A stretch of DNA of 64,000 nt from Gammaproteobacteria bacterium (GCA_002731775.1 PCCP01000120.1:1-64000), one strand, 5' to 3'; counted from the first letter of the stretch, positions 1-10,265 are shown. The notes: a model not told the origin generated them from the sequence alone. Numbers and translations: made by a program.

Positions 1-1
1 C

Positions 2-244
2 CAGCGGCAATTCGGTGGTGTCCTTGATGCGCCGGATTATGTCATTAATGCGGGAGGTCTGATCGACCTGTTTTATCTTGACCACGGCAAGCCGGCTGCA
101 GATGTGAAAAACCATGTCGAGAATATCGCCAATACTCTCGCAGATATATTTACGGCTTCAAAAAGAAAGAACCTGGCGACCAATATCATCGCCGACGATA
201 TGGCGGCCGCCCGTTTTCAATTCTCTTATGCACAAGCTTCATAA
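2..244 (+). CDS. Leucine dehydrogenase, C-terminal 80 residues (5' end outside window)
   Basis: The frame is open from base 2 to a TAA at 242-244. It reads the C-terminal part of a Glu/Leu/Phe/Val dehydrogenase; the stretch VLDAPDYVINAGG is the hallmark of leucine dehydrogenases, near the end of the NAD-binding domain. The enzyme oxidatively deaminates leucine, valine and isoleucine to the 2-oxoacids in the cytoplasm. It converges on the leucine-degradation operon that follows on the other strand, so the two blocks probably act on the same substrate. The start and the catalytic lysine lie outside the window. A phenylalanine dehydrogenase cannot be fully excluded from this fragment. Confidence 0.5.
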   Translation, partial: QRQFGGVLDAPDYVINAGGLIDLFYLDHGKPAADVKNHVENIANTLADIFTASKRKNLATNIIADDMAAARFQFSYAQAS

Positions 245-307
245 GATTAAGTACTTATCCAAGTTTACTCGGCCAATAATTACGGCGAGTTCCCAGAGAG
301 CCTCTGA

Positions 308-2371
308 TTAAGTAGCTTCCAGATCGAGAAGGGTATTCCCCTGCTCCACATTGTCTCCCTCGGCAAAAAAGAATTCCCTTACACTGCCTTTGTGCTGACT
401 CATTATTGGAAATTCCATTTTCATTGCTTCCACCACCATTAAGATAGTGCCGGCATCAACTTCATCATTCACAGCGACCAGGATTGCAGCAACCGTGCCA
501 TTCATTGGTGCAGAATAAGGGGCAGCCAGGTCGGAGGAGGCCGACGCGCCGATCAATGTAGTCGCGTAATCGCTGATCCGATTGATCGATTGAAAAATGA
601 AAGGCTTGTTGCCTTCGAAACATATGATTCGGTCGTCTGCTTCTTGTGTCTGCCCGCTATGTGATCCAGGCACAAAAAATTTTCTGATCTTGTTGTCATC
701 GTCGACTACTGTAAACCTGTCTGGTTTGGCTTCATCCGCCTCTACCAGGCAGGTTTCCGCGCCAACCCTAACATTCCAGCTTTGACCATGGACCTCCTTG
801 ACGGCCTCAGTTAAGTACAGCTGTTGGCTAGATCCTTTGTGATTTAAGCCAATGCGTATTCGATTCGCGCCATTGAGGCGCCAGCCATCACGGTGGCCCG
901 ATCCTTGCTCCCGCATTGCCCTGGACACGGCAGCGACGGCCCAATGCATAGTCTCAACTGCGGATCCCCGCACATCATCTACAAAATTGGAAATGAAAGC
1001 GGTGTTGATTTCAGCTTGTTGGTAGGGGGCACTGCTTACCAGGCGCTGCAAATAATTTATATTACTATCGATTCCGGCGACTAGAGTTGACCCCAGTGTC
1101 TCGGAAATTCTGCGTACTGCCGCCTGCCGGTCTGAGCCCCAGACGATGAGTTTGCCCAACAGGGAGTCATAGTAGGATGACACGCTGTCACCCAGGTCAT
1201 AGCCCATGTCGAATCTCACGCCGAAAGCCGCTTGCGGCAGCTTCATGTATTCGATGGCTCCGGTGGAGGGTAAAAAATCTCCAGCCGGATCCTCCGCACA
1301 GAGGCGCGCCTCGATGGCATGCCCCTGCATTGCTATCTCTTCCTGTTTAAGCGGCAGTTCGGCCCCTGCCGCTACCAGCAGTTGCCATTCCACCAGGTCC
1401 AGCCCGGTTATAGCTTCGGTGATACCGTGCTCCACCTGCAGCCGCGTGTTCATTTCAAGGAAGAAATACTGGCCCTGGGTATCCACCAGAAATTCCACGG
1501 TTCCTGCGCCTTCATAAGCAATAGTCTCGGCCAGCTTACAGGCTGCCGCTCCCATCTCCGCCCTGAGCCGGGCCGAGAAATTGGTTGCCGGAGCTTCTTC
1601 CAGAATTTTCTGGTGACGCCGTTGAATCGAGCAATCTCTCTCAAACAGAGACACCACATTGCCGTGTCTGTCGGCGAAGACCTGAATTTCGATATGCCTT
1701 GGGCTCTCGAGATATTTTTCCAGCAGCATTTTATCATTGCCGAAACTGGCGCCAGCTTCCCGCCTGGCCGATTCCAATTGCAGGCAGAAGCTATCTCTGT
1801 CTTCGGCAATTTTTAGACCCTTACCGCCACCGCCGGCCACTGCCTTGATCATTACCGGAAAACCAATCAGTTCGGCCTGTTGTAATAAAAATTCCTTAGC
1901 CTGATTGTCACCCTCATAGCCGCTGAGAACCGGAATCTTGCAATCCCTGGCGATAGTCTTTGCCGTATCTTTAATCCCCATCTTTTCAATGGAATCTGCC
2001 GAAGGTCCCACCAGGATAATTTTATTGCTCTCGCATTGTCTTACAAACTCAGGATTTTCCGAGAGGAAGCCGTATCCCGGATGGATAGCGTTACAGTTTG
2101 TGGATATAGCCGCACTTATGACCTTGTCAATATCCAAATAACTTTCTGTTGCTTTTGACGCCCCGATAAACACGGCTTCATCGGCCAGCCGCACATGCAG
2201 GGCATGGGCATCCGCCTCAGCGTAAATAGCAACAGTTGATATACCCAAACGGTTTGCCGTTCTAATTACCCGGCATGCTATCTCGCCACGATTCGCGATC
2301 AATAGTTTGCCAAATAATGGATTTACTGACGTGTCCAGGCGCATGGATTTTTCCTTTTGAGGCATAGTCAC
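308..2371 (-). CDS. mccA: Methylcrotonyl-CoA carboxylase, biotin carboxylase/biotin carrier subunit
   Basis: About 687 residues, the usual length of MCC alpha (LiuD). It carboxylates its own biotin with ATP and bicarbonate and passes the carboxyl group to MccB, which makes 3-methylglutaconyl-CoA from 3-methylcrotonyl-CoA in leucine breakdown. The biotin carboxylase N-terminus ([17 protein letters not shown]), the ATP-grasp glycine-rich loop (AVAGGGGKG) and the MNTRLQVEH signature are all present. The biotinylation motif EAMKM places the biotinyl lysine at about residue 651. The start is uncertain: a GTG at 2371 overlaps the mccB stop, an ATG lies at 2365, and an ATG at 2344 is preceded by an AAGGA ribosome site. 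It is the last gene of liuR-liuA-mccB-mccA. Confidence 0.5.
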   Translation of the reverse strand: MTMPQKEKSMRLDTSVNPLFGKLLIANRGEIACRVIRTANRLGISTVAIYAEADAHALHVRLADEAVFIGASKATESYLDIDKVISAAISTNCNAIHPGYGFLSENPEFVRQCESNKIILVGPSADSIEKMGIKDTAKTIARDCKIPVLSGYEGDNQAKEFLLQQAELIGFPVMIKAVAGGGGKGLKIAEDRDSFCLQLESARREAGASFGNDKMLLEKYLESPRHIEIQVFADRHGNVVSLFERDCSIQRRHQKILEEAPATNFSARLRAEMGAAACKLAETIAYEGAGTVEFLVDTQGQYFFLEMNTRLQVEHGITEAITGLDLVEWQLLVAAGAELPLKQEEIAMQGHAIEARLCAEDPAGDFLPSTGAIEYMKLPQAAFGVRFDMGYDLGDSVSSYYDSLLGKLIVWGSDRQAAVRRISETLGSTLVAGIDSNINYLQRLVSSAPYQQAEINTAFISNFVDDVRGSAVETMHWAVAAVSRAMREQGSGHRDGWRLNGANRIRIGLNHKGSSQQLYLTEAVKEVHGQSWNVRVGAETCLVEADEAKPDRFTVVDDDNKIRKFFVPGSHSGQTQEADDRIICFEGNKPFIFQSINRISDYATTLIGASASSDLAAPYSAPMNGTVAAILVAVNDEVDAGTILMVVEAMKMEFPIMSQHKGSVREFFFAEGDNVEQGNTLLDLEAT

Positions 2372-3975
2372 ATACGGAAGACACCAAATCGAGTCTCCTC
2401 AATTGGCGCGTTAAAGCAGGCGGAGAGTGCCAGCGACAAGACCTTACGGGTATCTACAGGATCGATGATGCCATCATCCCAGAGTCTGGCGCTGGCATAC
2501 CAGGGATGGCCCTGTCGTTCGTATTTCTCCAGAATCGGCGCCTTGAATTGAAGCTCCTCGTTTTCGGTCCATGCCTTGCCAAGTTTTTCCAATTGCGTTT
2601 TTTTCACCGTGGCCAGGACATTGGCGGCCTGAGCTCCACCCATCACAGAAATTCTGGCATTGGGCCACATCCACAAAAAATTCGGATCGTAGGCTCTGCC
2701 GCACATGCCGTAGTTTCCTGCCCCAAAACTACCGCCGATGACCACGGTCAATTTTGGCACCCTGGCGCAGGAAACTGCGGTGACTAATTTAGCCCCATGT
2801 TTGGCTATACCTTCCGCTTCGTATTTCTTGCCCACCATGAAGCCACTTATGTTCTGTAAAAACAGCAGGGGCATTTTTCTGGCGCAACACAATTCGATAA
2901 AGTGCGCGCCCTTCTGCGCGGCCTCTGAAAACAGGATTCCATTATTCGCCACAATACCAATGGCATAACCGTCAATTCTCGCGAAACCACAGACCAACGT
3001 CTCGCCAAAATTGGTTTTGAATTCATCGAAGTCAGAACCATCCACCAGGCGGGCGATTACTTCATGAACGTCGTACTGCTTATTGAGCTCTGAAGGTACG
3101 ATGCCATACAGTTCGCTGGCATCGTAGCGTGGTGGCATGGCATCCACTCTGGGCACGGCCGGTTTGTCCGGTCGATTCAGACGCTTGATCGCCGATCGGG
3201 CCAACTGCAAGGCATGGGCGTCATCTTGTGCGTAGTGATCGGCTACGCCGCTGATGCGAGTGTGCACTTCCGCACCGCCCAGCTCCTCGGCGCTGACTTC
3301 TTCACCGGTTGCCGCCTTCAGCAGCGGTGGCCCGGCCAGAAAGATCGTGCCTTGTTCTTTAACAATGATTGCCTCGTCGGCCATGGCCGGCACATAGGCG
3401 CCACCGGCAGTACAGCTTCCCATCACAACTGCTATCTGGGCGATACTCTTGGCGGACATATTGGCCTGGTTATAAAAAATACGCCCAAAGTGTTCCTTGT
3501 CGGGAAACACTTCATCCTGAAAAGTGAGATTGGCGCCACCGGAGTCCACCAGATAGATACACGGCAATAGATTTTCCTCCGCTATTGCCTGCGCCCGCAG
3601 ATGTTTCTTTACCGTCAGCGGATAGTAGGTGCCGCCTTTCACCGTGGCGTCGTTGGCCACTATCATACATTCGGTGCCTTCTATCACACCGATACCGCAG
3701 ACGATACTCGCCGCCGGCACTTCATCAGCATAGACGCCATGCGCGGCCAATTGTGAAAGCTCTAAGAAGGGCGAACCGGAATCCAGCAACAGGTCTATTC
3801 TTTCCCTGACCAACAGCTTCCCTTGCGAGGAATGTTTCTTCCTCGACTTTTCAGGGCCACCCTGTTGAATCTTCAGAACCAGGGATCTTAAAGCCTCGAC
3901 TGAAGCAGACAGAGACCGGGCATTTTCCAGATAGGAATCCGATGTCTTGCGTATTTTTGAATCCAGAATAGTCAC
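2368..3975 (-). CDS. mccB: Methylcrotonyl-CoA carboxylase, carboxyltransferase subunit
   Basis: 535 residues, full length for MCC beta (LiuB). It moves the carboxyl group from biotin on MccA to 3-methylcrotonyl-CoA. The N-terminal carboxyltransferase half has [10 protein letters not shown]. The C-terminal half has [11 protein letters not shown] and the glycine-rich [17 protein letters not shown], typical of methylcrotonyl-CoA rather than propionyl-CoA carboxylases. It lies 20 bases after liuA and its stop overlaps the GTG start of mccA, so the three are co-transcribed. In the classical liuRABCDE order a hydratase gene (liuC) would sit between the two MCC subunits; here it is missing. Confidence 0.5.
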   Translation of the reverse strand: MTILDSKIRKTSDSYLENARSLSASVEALRSLVLKIQQGGPEKSRKKHSSQGKLLVRERIDLLLDSGSPFLELSQLAAHGVYADEVPAASIVCGIGVIEGTECMIVANDATVKGGTYYPLTVKKHLRAQAIAEENLLPCIYLVDSGGANLTFQDEVFPDKEHFGRIFYNQANMSAKSIAQIAVVMGSCTAGGAYVPAMADEAIIVKEQGTIFLAGPPLLKAATGEEVSAEELGGAEVHTRISGVADHYAQDDAHALQLARSAIKRLNRPDKPAVPRVDAMPPRYDASELYGIVPSELNKQYDVHEVIARLVDGSDFDEFKTNFGETLVCGFARIDGYAIGIVANNGILFSEAAQKGAHFIELCCARKMPLLFLQNISGFMVGKKYEAEGIAKHGAKLVTAVSCARVPKLTVVIGGSFGAGNYGMCGRAYDPNFLWMWPNARISVMGGAQAANVLATVKKTQLEKLGKAWTENEELQFKAPILEKYERQGHPWYASARLWDDGIIDPVDTRKVLSLALSACFNAPIEETRFGVFRM

Positions 3976-3995
3976 TCTTATTTCCTCTGGTCGGT

Positions 3996-5165
3996 TCAGG
4001 AAGATTCCCGAAACAACTCCCGGCCAATCAACATCCTGCGAATCTCAGAAGTTCCGGCCCCAATCTCATACAGCTTGGCGTCTCGTAGCAATCTGGCCAC
4101 TGGGAAATCATTGGTATAGCCATTGCCGCCGAGGATTTGAATCGCATCCAGCGTCATCTGGGTGGCTCGCTCCGAGCAGTAAAGAATGACACCAGCCGAA
4201 TCCTTGCGAGTGCTTTCGCCACGATCACAGGATTGTGCGATTGCATACAGATAGCCGCGGCAGGCACTCAAGGTGGTATACATATCTGCCAGCTTGCCCT
4301 GGATTAATTGAAACTCACCGATAGCCTGGCCGAATTGTTTGCGCTCGTGGACATAGGGCATGACGTTGTCCATGCAGGCCTGCATGATACCAATAGGACC
4401 GCCGCAGAGAACCACCCGTTCAAAATTGAGTCCGCTCATCAGCACCTTGACGCCGTGATCTTCCTGGCCCAGTAAATTGGCAACTGGAACTTCGCAATTT
4501 TCAAATATTAGCTCGCAGGTATTGGAGCCGCGCATGCCCAACTTATCCAGTTTCTGCGCCTTGCTAAAACCCGACATACCTTCTTCGATAATAAAGGCGG
4601 AAATGCCCTGGGCGTTTTTACCAGGATCGGTTTTTCCGTAAACCACCAGCGTATTGGCTTCCGAACCGTTGGTGATCCACATCTTGTTGCCGTTTAACAG
4701 ATAGTGGTCGCCTCTGTTCTCCGCCTTCAGGGCCATGCTGACAACATCCGACCCCGCGCCTGGCTCGGACATGGCGAGGGCGCCAACGTGTTCACCACTT
4801 AACAGTTTTGGCAGATACTTTTGCTTCTGTGGTTCAGAACCATTAAGGCGTATTTGATTGACGCAGAGATTGGAGTGAGCACCGTAACTCAATCCGACTG
4901 AGGCAGATGCGCGGCTGATCTCTTCCATGCAGATCACATGGGCCAGGTAGCCCATATCGGCACCGCCGTGGACTTCTTCGACGGTGACACCGAGCAATCC
5001 CAGGGAACCCAGCTTGCGCCATAGATCCTGGGGAAACTCGTTATCCCGGTCAATTCCGGCTGCAAGCGGCGCAATTTCAGCGCTGGCGAAGCTTTGTACC
5101 TGCTGGCGCAGAATATTGATGTTCTCTGGAAGATTGAAATTCAGGCTGTTGTACTGTGTATTCAT
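3996..5165 (-). CDS. liuA: Isovaleryl-CoA dehydrogenase
   Basis: 389 residues, a flavin acyl-CoA dehydrogenase of normal length. It oxidises isovaleryl-CoA to 3-methylcrotonyl-CoA and hands electrons to ETF, the step before MCC. Seen are the FAD/substrate signature [11 protein letters not shown], the [14 protein letters not shown] block, and the C-terminal [19 protein letters not shown], which is close to the IVD subfamily ending. It sits 33 bases downstream of the liuR regulator and 20 bases upstream of mccB. The operon context makes IVD much more likely than a general short-chain dehydrogenase. Confidence 0.5.
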   Translation of the reverse strand: MNTQYNSLNFNLPENINILRQQVQSFASAEIAPLAAGIDRDNEFPQDLWRKLGSLGLLGVTVEEVHGGADMGYLAHVICMEEISRASASVGLSYGAHSNLCVNQIRLNGSEPQKQKYLPKLLSGEHVGALAMSEPGAGSDVVSMALKAENRGDHYLLNGNKMWITNGSEANTLVVYGKTDPGKNAQGISAFIIEEGMSGFSKAQKLDKLGMRGSNTCELIFENCEVPVANLLGQEDHGVKVLMSGLNFERVVLCGGPIGIMQACMDNVMPYVHERKQFGQAIGEFQLIQGKLADMYTTLSACRGYLYAIAQSCDRGESTRKDSAGVILYCSERATQMTLDAIQILGGNGYTNDFPVARLLRDAKLYEIGAGTSEIRRMLIGRELFRESS

Positions 5166-5198
5166 TAGCTAAGCATTCCTGATCGGGCTTGGTCCCGA

Positions 5199-5609
5199 TT
5201 AATTCTGGTTATTGGAATTGGGGGCTTGATTCCCGAGGTCATCCGCAAGTGCACTGGAAATCCTTTCCTCGGCTTCCAGCAGATAGCTCTGCATCATTTC
5301 TATATCTTCGAAACGGAGACGCAGGCTCGCCTGCTTTTTCCTTAGCAGATCCAGCATGGTCTGCAGTTGATGCCGGTTACTGCCTCCGGGTTCGTAGAGC
5401 GACAGTATTGCCTTCGATTCATTCAGCGAAAACCCCAGTCTCTTGCCCCTGAGTATCAACTTGAGCAGGACCCGATCTTTCTCGGCATAAATACGCTGCT
5501 GGCCCTTCCGCCGGGGCGAGAGGAGTGTTTCATCTTCGTAATAACGGATGGTGCGGGTGGTAATGGCGAATTCCCGGGCCAGTTCGGAGATGGTGTAGGT
5601 TTCGCTCAT
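5199..5609 (-). CDS. liuR: MerR-family regulator of leucine/isovalerate utilisation
   Basis: 136 residues. The N-terminal MerR winged helix (YTISELAREFAITTRTIRYYEDE, about residues 5-27) is followed by a helical dimerisation region. No metal-ligand cysteine pattern is present, as expected for LiuR-type members. It is the first gene of the operon and most likely controls liuA-mccB-mccA by binding the palindrome at 5626-5647, 17 bases before its own ATG. A perfect TATAAT (minus strand, 5616-5621) ends only 6 bases before the ATG and there is no ribosome-binding site, so the transcript may be leaderless. Confidence 0.5.
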   Translation of the reverse strand: MSETYTISELAREFAITTRTIRYYEDETLLSPRRKGQQRIYAEKDRVLLKLILRGKRLGFSLNESKAILSLYEPGGSNRHQLQTMLDLLRKKQASLRLRFEDIEMMQSYLLEAEERISSALADDLGNQAPNSNNQN

Positions 5610-5615
5610 GGATCT

Positions 5616-5647
5616 ATTATAGTTCTAGTTTACGTAAACGTAAACTA
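5616..5647 (-). promoter_or_regulatory. liuR operon promoter and LiuR-type operator
   Basis: A perfect inverted repeat, TAGTTTACG and CGTAAACTA around a 4-base centre, occupies 5626-5647. On the minus strand a TATAAT lies at 5621-5616, with a TTTACG 17 bases upstream as a weak -35. The dyad overlaps the -35 and spacer, the usual place for a MerR-family operator. I recall TTTACG-type palindromes as LiuR sites in gammaproteobacteria; that link is from memory, while the dyad is seen directly. Confidence 0.5.
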
Positions 5648-5916
5648 AGATGTGCATTTAGTTGTAAACCCCTGTATTCATCAGCTATTCAGGCCGTAAT
5701 CAAGGACCTGAACAATAAACCGGCAGGACCGGGGTGAGTTTGCTACTGCCTCAATCCCCCCTTACCTACACCCCATTTTGTGCGGTACTGTTCCTCCTAA
5801 TTGACGGTCTGGCCTAGCGCGGGGTTATCATGGCATTGTATTTGGATGTTAACCCTTAGCAGATCCTGCCTGGCGTCGGTGTTATAAACCGACTCGGCAG
5901 ACAAAGAGCGCAGACT
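5648..5916. other. Intergenic region between divergent liuR and the aldehyde dehydrogenase gene
   Basis: With the operator region this makes about 307 bases without a gene. I see no RNA gene, repeat or convincing terminator in it. It must carry the promoter of the downstream dehydrogenase, but I could not settle on one -35/-10 pair. Confidence 0.5.
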
Positions 5917-7377
5917 ATGTTGAATTTGCAGGATTCCGCCCTGTTTAGAACCGAGAACTACATCGATGGACAATGGGTGTCGGGAGGGGTCGGTCATGTC
6001 CTGGTGCATAACCCGGCCAATGGCGAGGTGATCGCCAAGGTCACCGATGGTGATACGGATGATGCCACTGCCGCCGTGGAAGCCGCCGCCAAAGCGTTCA
6101 AAACCTGGAGCAGAATGCCAGCACAGCAGCGCTCTACCTTAATCCGCCGCTGGTACGATCTGATCATGGCTAACGCCGATGACCTCGGCAGCTTGATGAC
6201 CGCCGAGCAGGGAAAACCTCTGGCGGAGGCCATAGGCGAAATCAAGTACGGTGCGTCTTTTATCGAATACTACGCGGAGGAATGCAAGCGGGTTAAAGGC
6301 GCTACCATTCCCACTATCGCCAATGACCGCCGCCTGCAAACCTACAAACAGGCGGTGGGAGTAGTGGCTTGTATTACACCCTGGAATTTTCCCAGCGCGA
6401 TGATTGCTCGAAAAGCCGGGCCCGCCATTGCCTCGGGTTGCACCGTGGTAATCAAGCCCGACCCGAGCACACCGCTGTCGGCGCTCGCCCTGTGCGAACT
6501 GGCCGACCGTGCCGGCATTCCCGCCGGAGTGCTCAACGTAATCGTCGGCAGCGACAGCTCGGCGATTGGCAAGGTCTTAACCCAGCATCCGGACATCGAT
6601 AAGTTTAGCTTTACCGGTTCCACCGCAGTGGGCAGAGTCCTGATGGCACAGTGCGCCACCACGGTTAAGAAAATCTCATTAGAGCTTGGCGGTAACGCGC
6701 CCTATATTGTATTTGACGATGCCGACATTAGCGAAGCGATCACTCACTGTGTCGCCACCAAGTTTCGCAACTGCGGTCAGACCTGCGTCTGCACTAATCG
6801 CATCTACGTGCAATCTTCTATAGCGGCAGAATTTACCACAGGCCTGGGTGAAGCGATTGCGGCACTGAAGGTGGCGGACGGTTTTGCCGACGGCGCCACC
6901 CTGGGACCGCTGATAAACAGCAAGGCCGTGGAAAAAATGGATGAGCTGATGGCCGATGCCATGGACAAAGGCGCGAAGGTTCTAATGGGTGGCAAGCGCC
7001 ATGAACTGGGGCAATGCTTCTATGAGCCAACCCTGTTAACCAATATCTCCCAGGACATGCGTCTTGCCAATGAGGAAATATTTGGACCGATTGCAGCCGT
7101 ACAAACTTTTGAAACCGAAGAAGAAGTTGTTGCACGGGCCAATGACACGGAATTTGGTTTGGCGGCATACTTTTTTAGCCGGGATGTCGGGCGAGTGATG
7201 AGGGTGGCGGAAAACCTCGAGTATGGCATCGTCTGTTCCAATTCCGGCGTATTTTCCACGGCGGTCGCACCCTTTGGCGGCTGGAAACAGTCGGGTATTG
7301 GTTCGGAGGGAGGCCAGGAGGGCATCGCCGACTTCTACGAAACCAAGTTTCACTCCATGGGCGGGATCGCGTACTGA
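5917..7377 (+). CDS. NAD(P)-dependent succinate-semialdehyde dehydrogenase family protein
   Basis: 486 residues, normal for the aldehyde dehydrogenase superfamily and closest in motifs to GabD. It oxidises an aldehyde to the acid with NAD(P). The Rossmann segment FTGSTAVG, the general base in LELGGN (E256) and the catalytic cysteine in GQTCVC (C290) are all visible; a second cysteine two residues on is common in GabD-type enzymes. It stands alone, divergent from liuR, and is followed by a tRNA and two FAD amine/amino-acid oxidoreductases whose products include aldehydes. Succinate semialdehyde is the likeliest substrate, but another short semialdehyde is possible. Confidence 0.5.
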   Translation: MLNLQDSALFRTENYIDGQWVSGGVGHVLVHNPANGEVIAKVTDGDTDDATAAVEAAAKAFKTWSRMPAQQRSTLIRRWYDLIMANADDLGSLMTAEQGKPLAEAIGEIKYGASFIEYYAEECKRVKGATIPTIANDRRLQTYKQAVGVVACITPWNFPSAMIARKAGPAIASGCTVVIKPDPSTPLSALALCELADRAGIPAGVLNVIVGSDSSAIGKVLTQHPDIDKFSFTGSTAVGRVLMAQCATTVKKISLELGGNAPYIVFDDADISEAITHCVATKFRNCGQTCVCTNRIYVQSSIAAEFTTGLGEAIAALKVADGFADGATLGPLINSKAVEKMDELMADAMDKGAKVLMGGKRHELGQCFYEPTLLTNISQDMRLANEEIFGPIAAVQTFETEEEVVARANDTEFGLAAYFFSRDVGRVMRVAENLEYGIVCSNSGVFSTAVAPFGGWKQSGIGSEGGQEGIADFYETKFHSMGGIAY

Positions 7378-7432
7378 TTTACTCGATAAGAGTAGCAATC
7401 AGGAAAACCAGCGGCAGAAAGGTCAGGGCAGG

Positions 7433-7463
7433 AATTCCAATTGATCTGGTTTTAAAGCACAAT
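7433..7463 (+). repeat. 31-base repeat, copy A (at the tRNA promoter)
   Basis: These 31 bases match 13269-13299 at 28 positions. Both copies contain ATTCCAATTG and TTTTAAAGCACAAT. Copy A covers the -35 and spacer of the tRNA-Gly promoter. See the finding on this repeat. Confidence 0.5.
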
Positions 7464-7468
7464 AAAAT
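7441..7468 (+). promoter_or_regulatory. Promoter of tRNA-Gly
   Basis: TTGATC at 7441-7446 and TAAAAT at 7463-7468 are separated by 16 bases and lie 20 bases before the mature tRNA. This fits a sigma-70 promoter with a short 5' leader. Confidence 0.5.
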
Positions 7469-7488
7469 TACTACAATTTAGGTCACGT

Positions 7489-7564
7489 GCGGGTGTAGCT
7501 CAGTTGGTAGAGTCCTAGCTTCCCAAGCTAGTTGTCGCGAGTTCGAACCTCGTCGCCCGCTCCA
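7489..7564 (+). tRNA. tRNA-Gly, anticodon CCC
   Basis: A complete 76-base cloverleaf. The acceptor stem GCGGGTG pairs with CGCCCGC. The D arm is GCTC...GAGT. The anticodon stem CTAGC/GCTAG encloses the loop TTCCCAA, so the anticodon is CCC (codon GGG). The T arm has TTCGAAC in its loop, and the discriminator T plus CCA are encoded. It stands alone with its own promoter. No integrase or mobile element adjoins its 3' end. Confidence 0.5.
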
Positions 7565-7660
7565 TTATCGCCTACCATTTGCTTGAAACATGTGAGAGGC
7601 TCTTGACGCAATCAGGAATCCGCGTGAGAACAATAACGGTAGCTATACTCTATAGAGAAT

Positions 7661-8962
7661 TTGCGCGTGCCCACTAGCGCATCCCCCTATTGGTGGGAGC
7701 AAGCACCCAGACTGCATCTGGAAGCGCCTACCTTAGCTCAATCGGTCGATGTCGCCGTTATTGGTGCCGGTTATTCAGGCCTGTGTGCCGCACTTGTGCT
7801 GGCACGAGCGGGTGTCACAGTTGCCGTATTCGAAGCAGGTGCGCTGGGTTGCGGTGCCAGCACGCTTAATGGCGGCATGGTGGGTCCCAGCTTTCACAAG
7901 TTAGGTGTTGCCGGGCTGAAGAAAAAATTCGGCGCCGAGCGCAGCAACGCCATCCTCAAAGAGAGCATTAACTTTGTCGATTTCATCGAAGAGTTCCTCC
8001 GGGTCGAGAAAATTGACGCCGAGTTCTCCCGCGTCGGTCGTTTCCGGGGCGCGCTCAAGCTTCAACATTTCGATGCCATGGCCAGAGAGCTAGAAATCCT
8101 GCAACGGGCGATCGGAGTTCAAGGTGAAATGATTGCTAAAGCTGAGCAGACACGGGAAACCGGTTCATCCCTGTTCCACGGTGGTGTGGTTTACCAGCAA
8201 GACGGCGGCTTGCACCCGGCAAAATATCATGACGGGCTGGTGCTGCGGGCGCGAGAAGCCGGTGTCAGTATTTTCCCGGATACGGCGGTTGTCAGTCTCG
8301 AAAAGAAGGGATCAGATTACAAGCTGCACACGGCGAGGGGAGACATCGTTGCCAGTCAGATCGCTGTCTGCACCAACGGCTATACCGGCAAGATCACACC
8401 ACGGTTGCGCCGGCGAGTACTGCCCATACGCAGCGCAATGATTGCCACACAGCCGCTGGCCCCGGAGCTGATCAAGCACCTGATGCCCCAGGGTCGTCTA
8501 TATGGAGATAGCCGTCGGCTGGTCGCCTATTATCGTCCCTCCCCCGATGGCACCCGGATTCTGTTCGGCGGCCGGGCAGCGAACCTGAAAGACAATCCCG
8601 AGGCAAATACGCGCGAGCTTAGGGCATCTATGGTGCAGGTCTATCCGGAGCTGGCGCAGGTTTCCATAAGTCATGTCTGGTCCGGGTTGGTGGCATACAC
8701 CTTCGATCATGTGCCGCACCTCGGCCAGCTCACGGGCGGTTCCATGGATGGCATATTTTACGCCATGGGATACTGTGGTTCGGGCGTCGCGAGGGCGAGT
8801 TATTTCGGCACCAAGCTGGGTCATAAAATACTTGGAGCAGATGCCGGCAAGACGGCATTCGATGATTTGCAATTTGCAACCCATCTACTTTATAACGGTA
8901 ACCCCTGGTTCATGCCAACTGTTCTTGGCTGGCATCGATGGGCTGATAAACTGGGTCTGTGA
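7661..8962 (+). CDS. FAD-dependent amine/amino-acid oxidoreductase (DAO superfamily, PuuB-like)
   Basis: 433 residues from a TTG at 7661; a GTG two codons later is an equal candidate. The dinucleotide-binding motif VIGAGYSGLCAAL is at about residues 33-45, followed by GCGASTLNGGMVG, the layout of the gamma-glutamylputrescine oxidase/DadA superfamily. The C-terminal MGYCGSGVARAS helps bind FAD. Such enzymes oxidise a C-N bond and yield an imine that hydrolyses to an aldehyde or oxoacid. The next gene is a second FAD oxidoreductase and the preceding protein gene an aldehyde dehydrogenase, so an amine-to-acid route is plausible. The exact substrate is unknown. Confidence 0.5.
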   Translation: MRVPTSASPYWWEQAPRLHLEAPTLAQSVDVAVIGAGYSGLCAALVLARAGVTVAVFEAGALGCGASTLNGGMVGPSFHKLGVAGLKKKFGAERSNAILKESINFVDFIEEFLRVEKIDAEFSRVGRFRGALKLQHFDAMARELEILQRAIGVQGEMIAKAEQTRETGSSLFHGGVVYQQDGGLHPAKYHDGLVLRAREAGVSIFPDTAVVSLEKKGSDYKLHTARGDIVASQIAVCTNGYTGKITPRLRRRVLPIRSAMIATQPLAPELIKHLMPQGRLYGDSRRLVAYYRPSPDGTRILFGGRAANLKDNPEANTRELRASMVQVYPELAQVSISHVWSGLVAYTFDHVPHLGQLTGGSMDGIFYAMGYCGSGVARASYFGTKLGHKILGADAGKTAFDDLQFATHLLYNGNPWFMPTVLGWHRWADKLGL

Positions 8963-9026
8963 TTCATGATACGAAGCACAAGCCAGATCCAATTGTTAGC
9001 CCTGCTGCATTGAAAGCGCCAATCCC

Positions 9027-10265
9027 TTGCCAGACAAAATAATCATCATAGGTGCTGGCGTCATCGGTGCGGCGTGCGCACTGGCGCTACAGGCGGATGG
9101 TTATGATGTGGTGTTGATCGATCGGGAGGCTCCTTGCGCGGGCGCGTCTTCCGGCAATGCCGGGGTAATAGTGAACGCTTCCTGCGTGCCGACGGCGATG
9201 CCGGGAATGCTTTTCGAGGTGTTGCGCATGCTCGGTCAGCCGCTTCCACCACTTTCCATACGGCCCACCTACTTTCACAAGATACTGCCCTGGCTCATAC
9301 GCTTTGTCTGGCAGGGCCGCTACCGCGCCGCCACCGAAAACGCGACTCATCTGCATGCCTTGTCCCAGTATGCCGTGACGAGCTGGCATCGCTTGATTGG
9401 CGAGTCGACACTGCCTTCTCTGCTCGAGGAAAGCGGCTGGCTTAAAGTCTACGAATCGGAACAAACCTATGCCGGTACTGCCAGGGCCCGACATCTCATG
9501 GATCAAATAGGCACAAAATACGAAGTGCTGTCCGCGGCGCAGGTTCACGACCTTGAGCCAAATCTTGCCGCGATATACAAATTTGGAATCTATCAGAGAG
9601 ATTGCTTAAGAATCCTTAATCCCAACCGCCTGGTGCAAGGCATGGTAGATCTGTTGCTCAGTCGTGGCGGCACCTATAGCCAATTTGGTGTAGAGCGTAT
9701 CCAGTTGAATAGTGGGAATATTAGCCTCACCGGACCCGCGGGTATCCTGATTGCAGACAAGGTCGTTATTGCCGCAGGCGCATGGTCCCGCTCGCTGGCA
9801 CGGCAGCTGGGCGATGATGTGCCTCTGGATACAGAACGGGGATATCATCTGATGTTACCGGCATCGACGCAGTCCCTGCTGAACGGTCCGGTAATGAACG
9901 GCGAGTCCTCCTTTGTGCTGTCTCCCATGGAAGACGGATTACGCCTGACCAGCCAGGTTGAATTTGGCGGCCTCAGCGCCGCTCCCGACTATGCCCGAGT
10001 GCGTAGCCTGTTGCCCGTGGCAAAACGCATGTTGCCTGGTATCGATGCCCGGGAGGAATCGGTGTGGATGGGCTTCCGCCCCTCCCTGCCCGATTCATTG
10101 CCGGTGCTGGGCTTTTCAAGCAGCAGCACAGGAGTGCTCTATGCATTCGGGCATCAGCATCTTGGTATGACTCTGGGCGCTATATCGGGTTTCGTCGTTG
10201 CCGATCTCGTCGCCGGTAGAAAACCTGTTATGGACGTTTCGCCCTATGGCCCGCAACGGTTCTGA
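9027..10265 (+). CDS. FAD-dependent D-amino-acid dehydrogenase-like oxidoreductase (DadA family)
   Basis: 412 residues from a TTG at 9027. The N-terminal Rossmann motif IIIGAGVIGAACALAL is near residue 5, followed by the FAD segment GASSGNAGVI. The C-terminal GHQHLGMTLG is typical of DadA-like proteins, which deaminate D-amino acids or other secondary amines and feed the respiratory chain. It follows the previous FAD oxidoreductase by 64 bases and precedes an NhaC-type antiporter by about 100, suggesting one transcription unit for uptake and oxidation of an amino compound. The substrate cannot be read from sequence. Confidence 0.5.
   Translation: MPDKIIIIGAGVIGAACALALQADGYDVVLIDREAPCAGASSGNAGVIVNASCVPTAMPGMLFEVLRMLGQPLPPLSIRPTYFHKILPWLIRFVWQGRYRAATENATHLHALSQYAVTSWHRLIGESTLPSLLEESGWLKVYESEQTYAGTARARHLMDQIGTKYEVLSAAQVHDLEPNLAAIYKFGIYQRDCLRILNPNRLVQGMVDLLLSRGGTYSQFGVERIQLNSGNISLTGPAGILIADKVVIAAGAWSRSLARQLGDDVPLDTERGYHLMLPASTQSLLNGPVMNGESSFVLSPMEDGLRLTSQVEFGGLSAAPDYARVRSLLPVAKRMLPGIDAREESVWMGFRPSLPDSLPVLGFSSSSTGVLYAFGHQHLGMTLGAISGFVVADLVAGRKPVMDVSPYGPQRF

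Noticed and set aside
7489-7564. tRNA-Gly as an integration site of a genomic island
   Set aside because: No integrase gene and no repeat of the tRNA 3' end were found downstream within the window.
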